The position numbers were made by a program, and so were the translations under genes. Source: Gammaproteobacteria bacterium (GTDB lineage: Bacteria; Pseudomonadota; Gammaproteobacteria; Steroidobacterales; Steroidobacteraceae). Taken from it: a stretch of 6,527 nt of DNA. The stretch is from assembly GCA_030830595.1 (NCBI GenBank), contig JAURMS010000244.1, forward strand, positions 1-6,527, given 5' to 3'. The notes under the pieces are model-generated. The model was not told the DNA's origin. It saw only the letters and a program-made list of their open reading frames with translations, and searched no databases. Below are positions 6,186-6,527 of this stretch, one piece after another (the first letter of the stretch is position 1; the number at the start of each line of letters is the position of its first letter).

Positions 6186-6219
6186 ATAGTGGAATGATTC
6201 TCATATAGGAATATTTATC

Positions 6220-6236
6220 ATTGGATAAGCGGATAA
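6220..6236. other. Pair of DnaA-box-like 9-mers
   Basis: ATTGGATAA (6220-6228) and AGCGGATAA (6228-6236) each match the reverse DnaA box TGTGGATAA in 7 of 9 positions and are 8 bases apart. They sit between the two arms of the octamer array, close to AT-rich DNA. Each is a weak match alone, and the pairing is the only support. Confidence 0.25.
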
Positions 6237-6254
6237 CATTCGACTGGCTGCCAT

Positions 6255-6298
6255 GCTACCAGGCTACCAGGCTACCAGGCTACCAGGCTACCAGGCTA
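6255..6298 (+). repeat. Tandem array of five GCTACCAG octamers
   Basis: Five perfect, directly abutting copies of GCTACCAG (6255-6294) end in a partial GCTA (6295-6298). Related pieces follow (ATGCTAC at 6302-6308 and 6319-6325). Perfect identity points to recent slippage or to selection for a protein-binding array such as iterons or a terminase-binding site. Confidence 0.85.
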
Positions 6299-6349
6299 GC
6301 AATGCTACACGTCGCTAGATGCTACATGTAGTTGGCGGCATTGTTAGCC
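6294..6349. repeat. Inverted repeat flanking a 10-bp palindrome
   Basis: GGCTAGCAATG (6294-6304) is matched by CATTGTTAGCC (6339-6349) as an inverted copy with 10 of 11 positions complementary. The perfect palindrome CTACATGTAG (6322-6331) lies between them. Together they can form a cruciform or RNA hairpin set just right of the octamer array. Confidence 0.45.
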
Positions 6350-6418
6350 AGTCTGCCTGGCACTGCTAGTTGCGGGACCGGCAGCGGCCGATATACAACC
6401 ATACGCACATACACAGGT

Positions 6419-6448
6419 TTCAAAGACTTTATAGACTATATATATAAC
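6419..6448 (+). promoter_or_regulatory. Possible rightward sigma-70-like promoter next to the SOS box
   Basis: TTCAAA (6419-6424) and TATAAC (6443-6448) match the -35 and -10 consensus in 4 and 5 of 6 positions with an 18-base spacer. The LexA box begins 10 bases further right, where it would block initiation, as is common for SOS promoters. The tract is so AT-rich that other -10-like matches exist on both strands, so the direction is uncertain. Confidence 0.3.
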
Positions 6449-6458
6449 TACAGTACTA

Positions 6459-6478
6459 TACTGTATATATATACAGTA
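6459..6478. promoter_or_regulatory. Consensus LexA (SOS) box
   Basis: TACTGTATATATATACAGTA is a perfect 20-bp palindrome and the exact ideal form of the gammaproteobacterial LexA site (CTGT-N8-ACAG with an alternating AT centre). LexA bound here would keep the adjacent promoter off until RecA-stimulated LexA cleavage after DNA damage. A gene it controls is not in view. It would most simply be to the right of the window, less likely the leftward operon. Flanking half-sites (ACAGTACTA at 6450-6458 and again at 6473-6481) give extra symmetry around it. Confidence 0.82.
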
Positions 6479-6527
6479 CTAATTTTTTATATTCTTTTTA
6501 TATTTTACTGTGTATATAGTGTATGAA

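Larger units (their letters stand above)
5925..6527. other. Repeat-rich non-coding region upstream of the packaging operon
   Basis: About 600 bases with no convincing gene on either strand. The few open frames are short, begin at weak codons without Shine-Dalgarno and run through repeats. From left to right it holds three operator-like palindromes, G-rich direct and inverted repeats, a 28-bp imperfect palindrome, two inverted and five direct copies of GCTACCAG, a pair of DnaA-box-like 9-mers, and an AT-rich tract with an SOS box. Lying just upstream of the small terminase, it could include the packaging recognition site. The short tandem repeats next to AT-rich DNA also fit a replication origin. 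The sequence alone does not decide between these. Confidence 0.6.

Noticed and set aside
6229..6239. GCGGATAACA, resembling part of the lac operator
   Set aside because: It lacks the symmetric other half. A 10-base partial match in AT-rich DNA is not evidence of function.
6332..6526. Plus-strand open frame ending in a tyrosine/isoleucine-rich tail
   Set aside because: It begins at TTG without a Shine-Dalgarno and its second half simply translates the TATA-rich tract and the LexA box.

Overview
This window is the head-morphogenesis and DNA-packaging block of a tailed bacteriophage or prophage, all read leftward (minus strand), followed at the right by about 600 bases of repeat-rich non-coding DNA. 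In order of transcription (right to left) the genes are: a ribbon-helix-helix regulator, a probable small terminase, the large terminase, a T7/podovirus-type portal (head-to-tail connector family), a small Bbp19-like protein, a scaffold-type protein, the major capsid protein, a hairpin terminator, and the first codons of a further gene at the left edge. A connector-type portal with a separate scaffold and an HK97-fold-type capsid suggests a short-tailed phage. The genes are packed tightly (gaps or overlaps of a few bases), as expected for one late operon.

The host is probably a proteobacterium, most likely gammaproteobacterial. The genes are GC-rich with proteobacterial-looking Shine-Dalgarno sites, and the right end carries a textbook LexA/SOS box of the CTGT-N8-ACAG type, TACTGTATATATATACAGTA (6459-6478). 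No integrase, repressor, tail or lysis gene is inside the window, so lifestyle cannot be settled. The SOS box hints at a temperate, DNA-damage-responsive element.

Region by region: 1-136 holds the start of the next gene, a 13-bp palindrome and a UUCG hairpin terminator. 137-1000 is the capsid gene. 1001-1125 is a structured leader whose 15-bp stem covers the capsid ribosome binding site, with a competing hairpin. 1126-2164 holds the scaffold and the small Bbp19-like gene. 2161-3825 is the portal. 3830-5158 is the large terminase. 5151-5762 is the probable small terminase. 5772-5924 is the ribbon-helix-helix gene. 5925-6527 contains no convincing gene. It holds three copies of a TTGTCTGACAA palindrome, G-rich repeats, a 28-bp imperfect palindrome, seven copies of the octamer GCTACCAG (five direct, two inverted), two DnaA-box-like 9-mers and an island of about 20% GC with the LexA box.

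The structural genes together make an empty scaffolded procapsid, load DNA through the portal with the two-subunit terminase, and mature the head. The most notable parts beyond this standard set are the control elements: the possible RNA switch ahead of the capsid gene, the triplicated operator at the regulator gene, and the origin-like or packaging-site-like repeat region with its SOS box.
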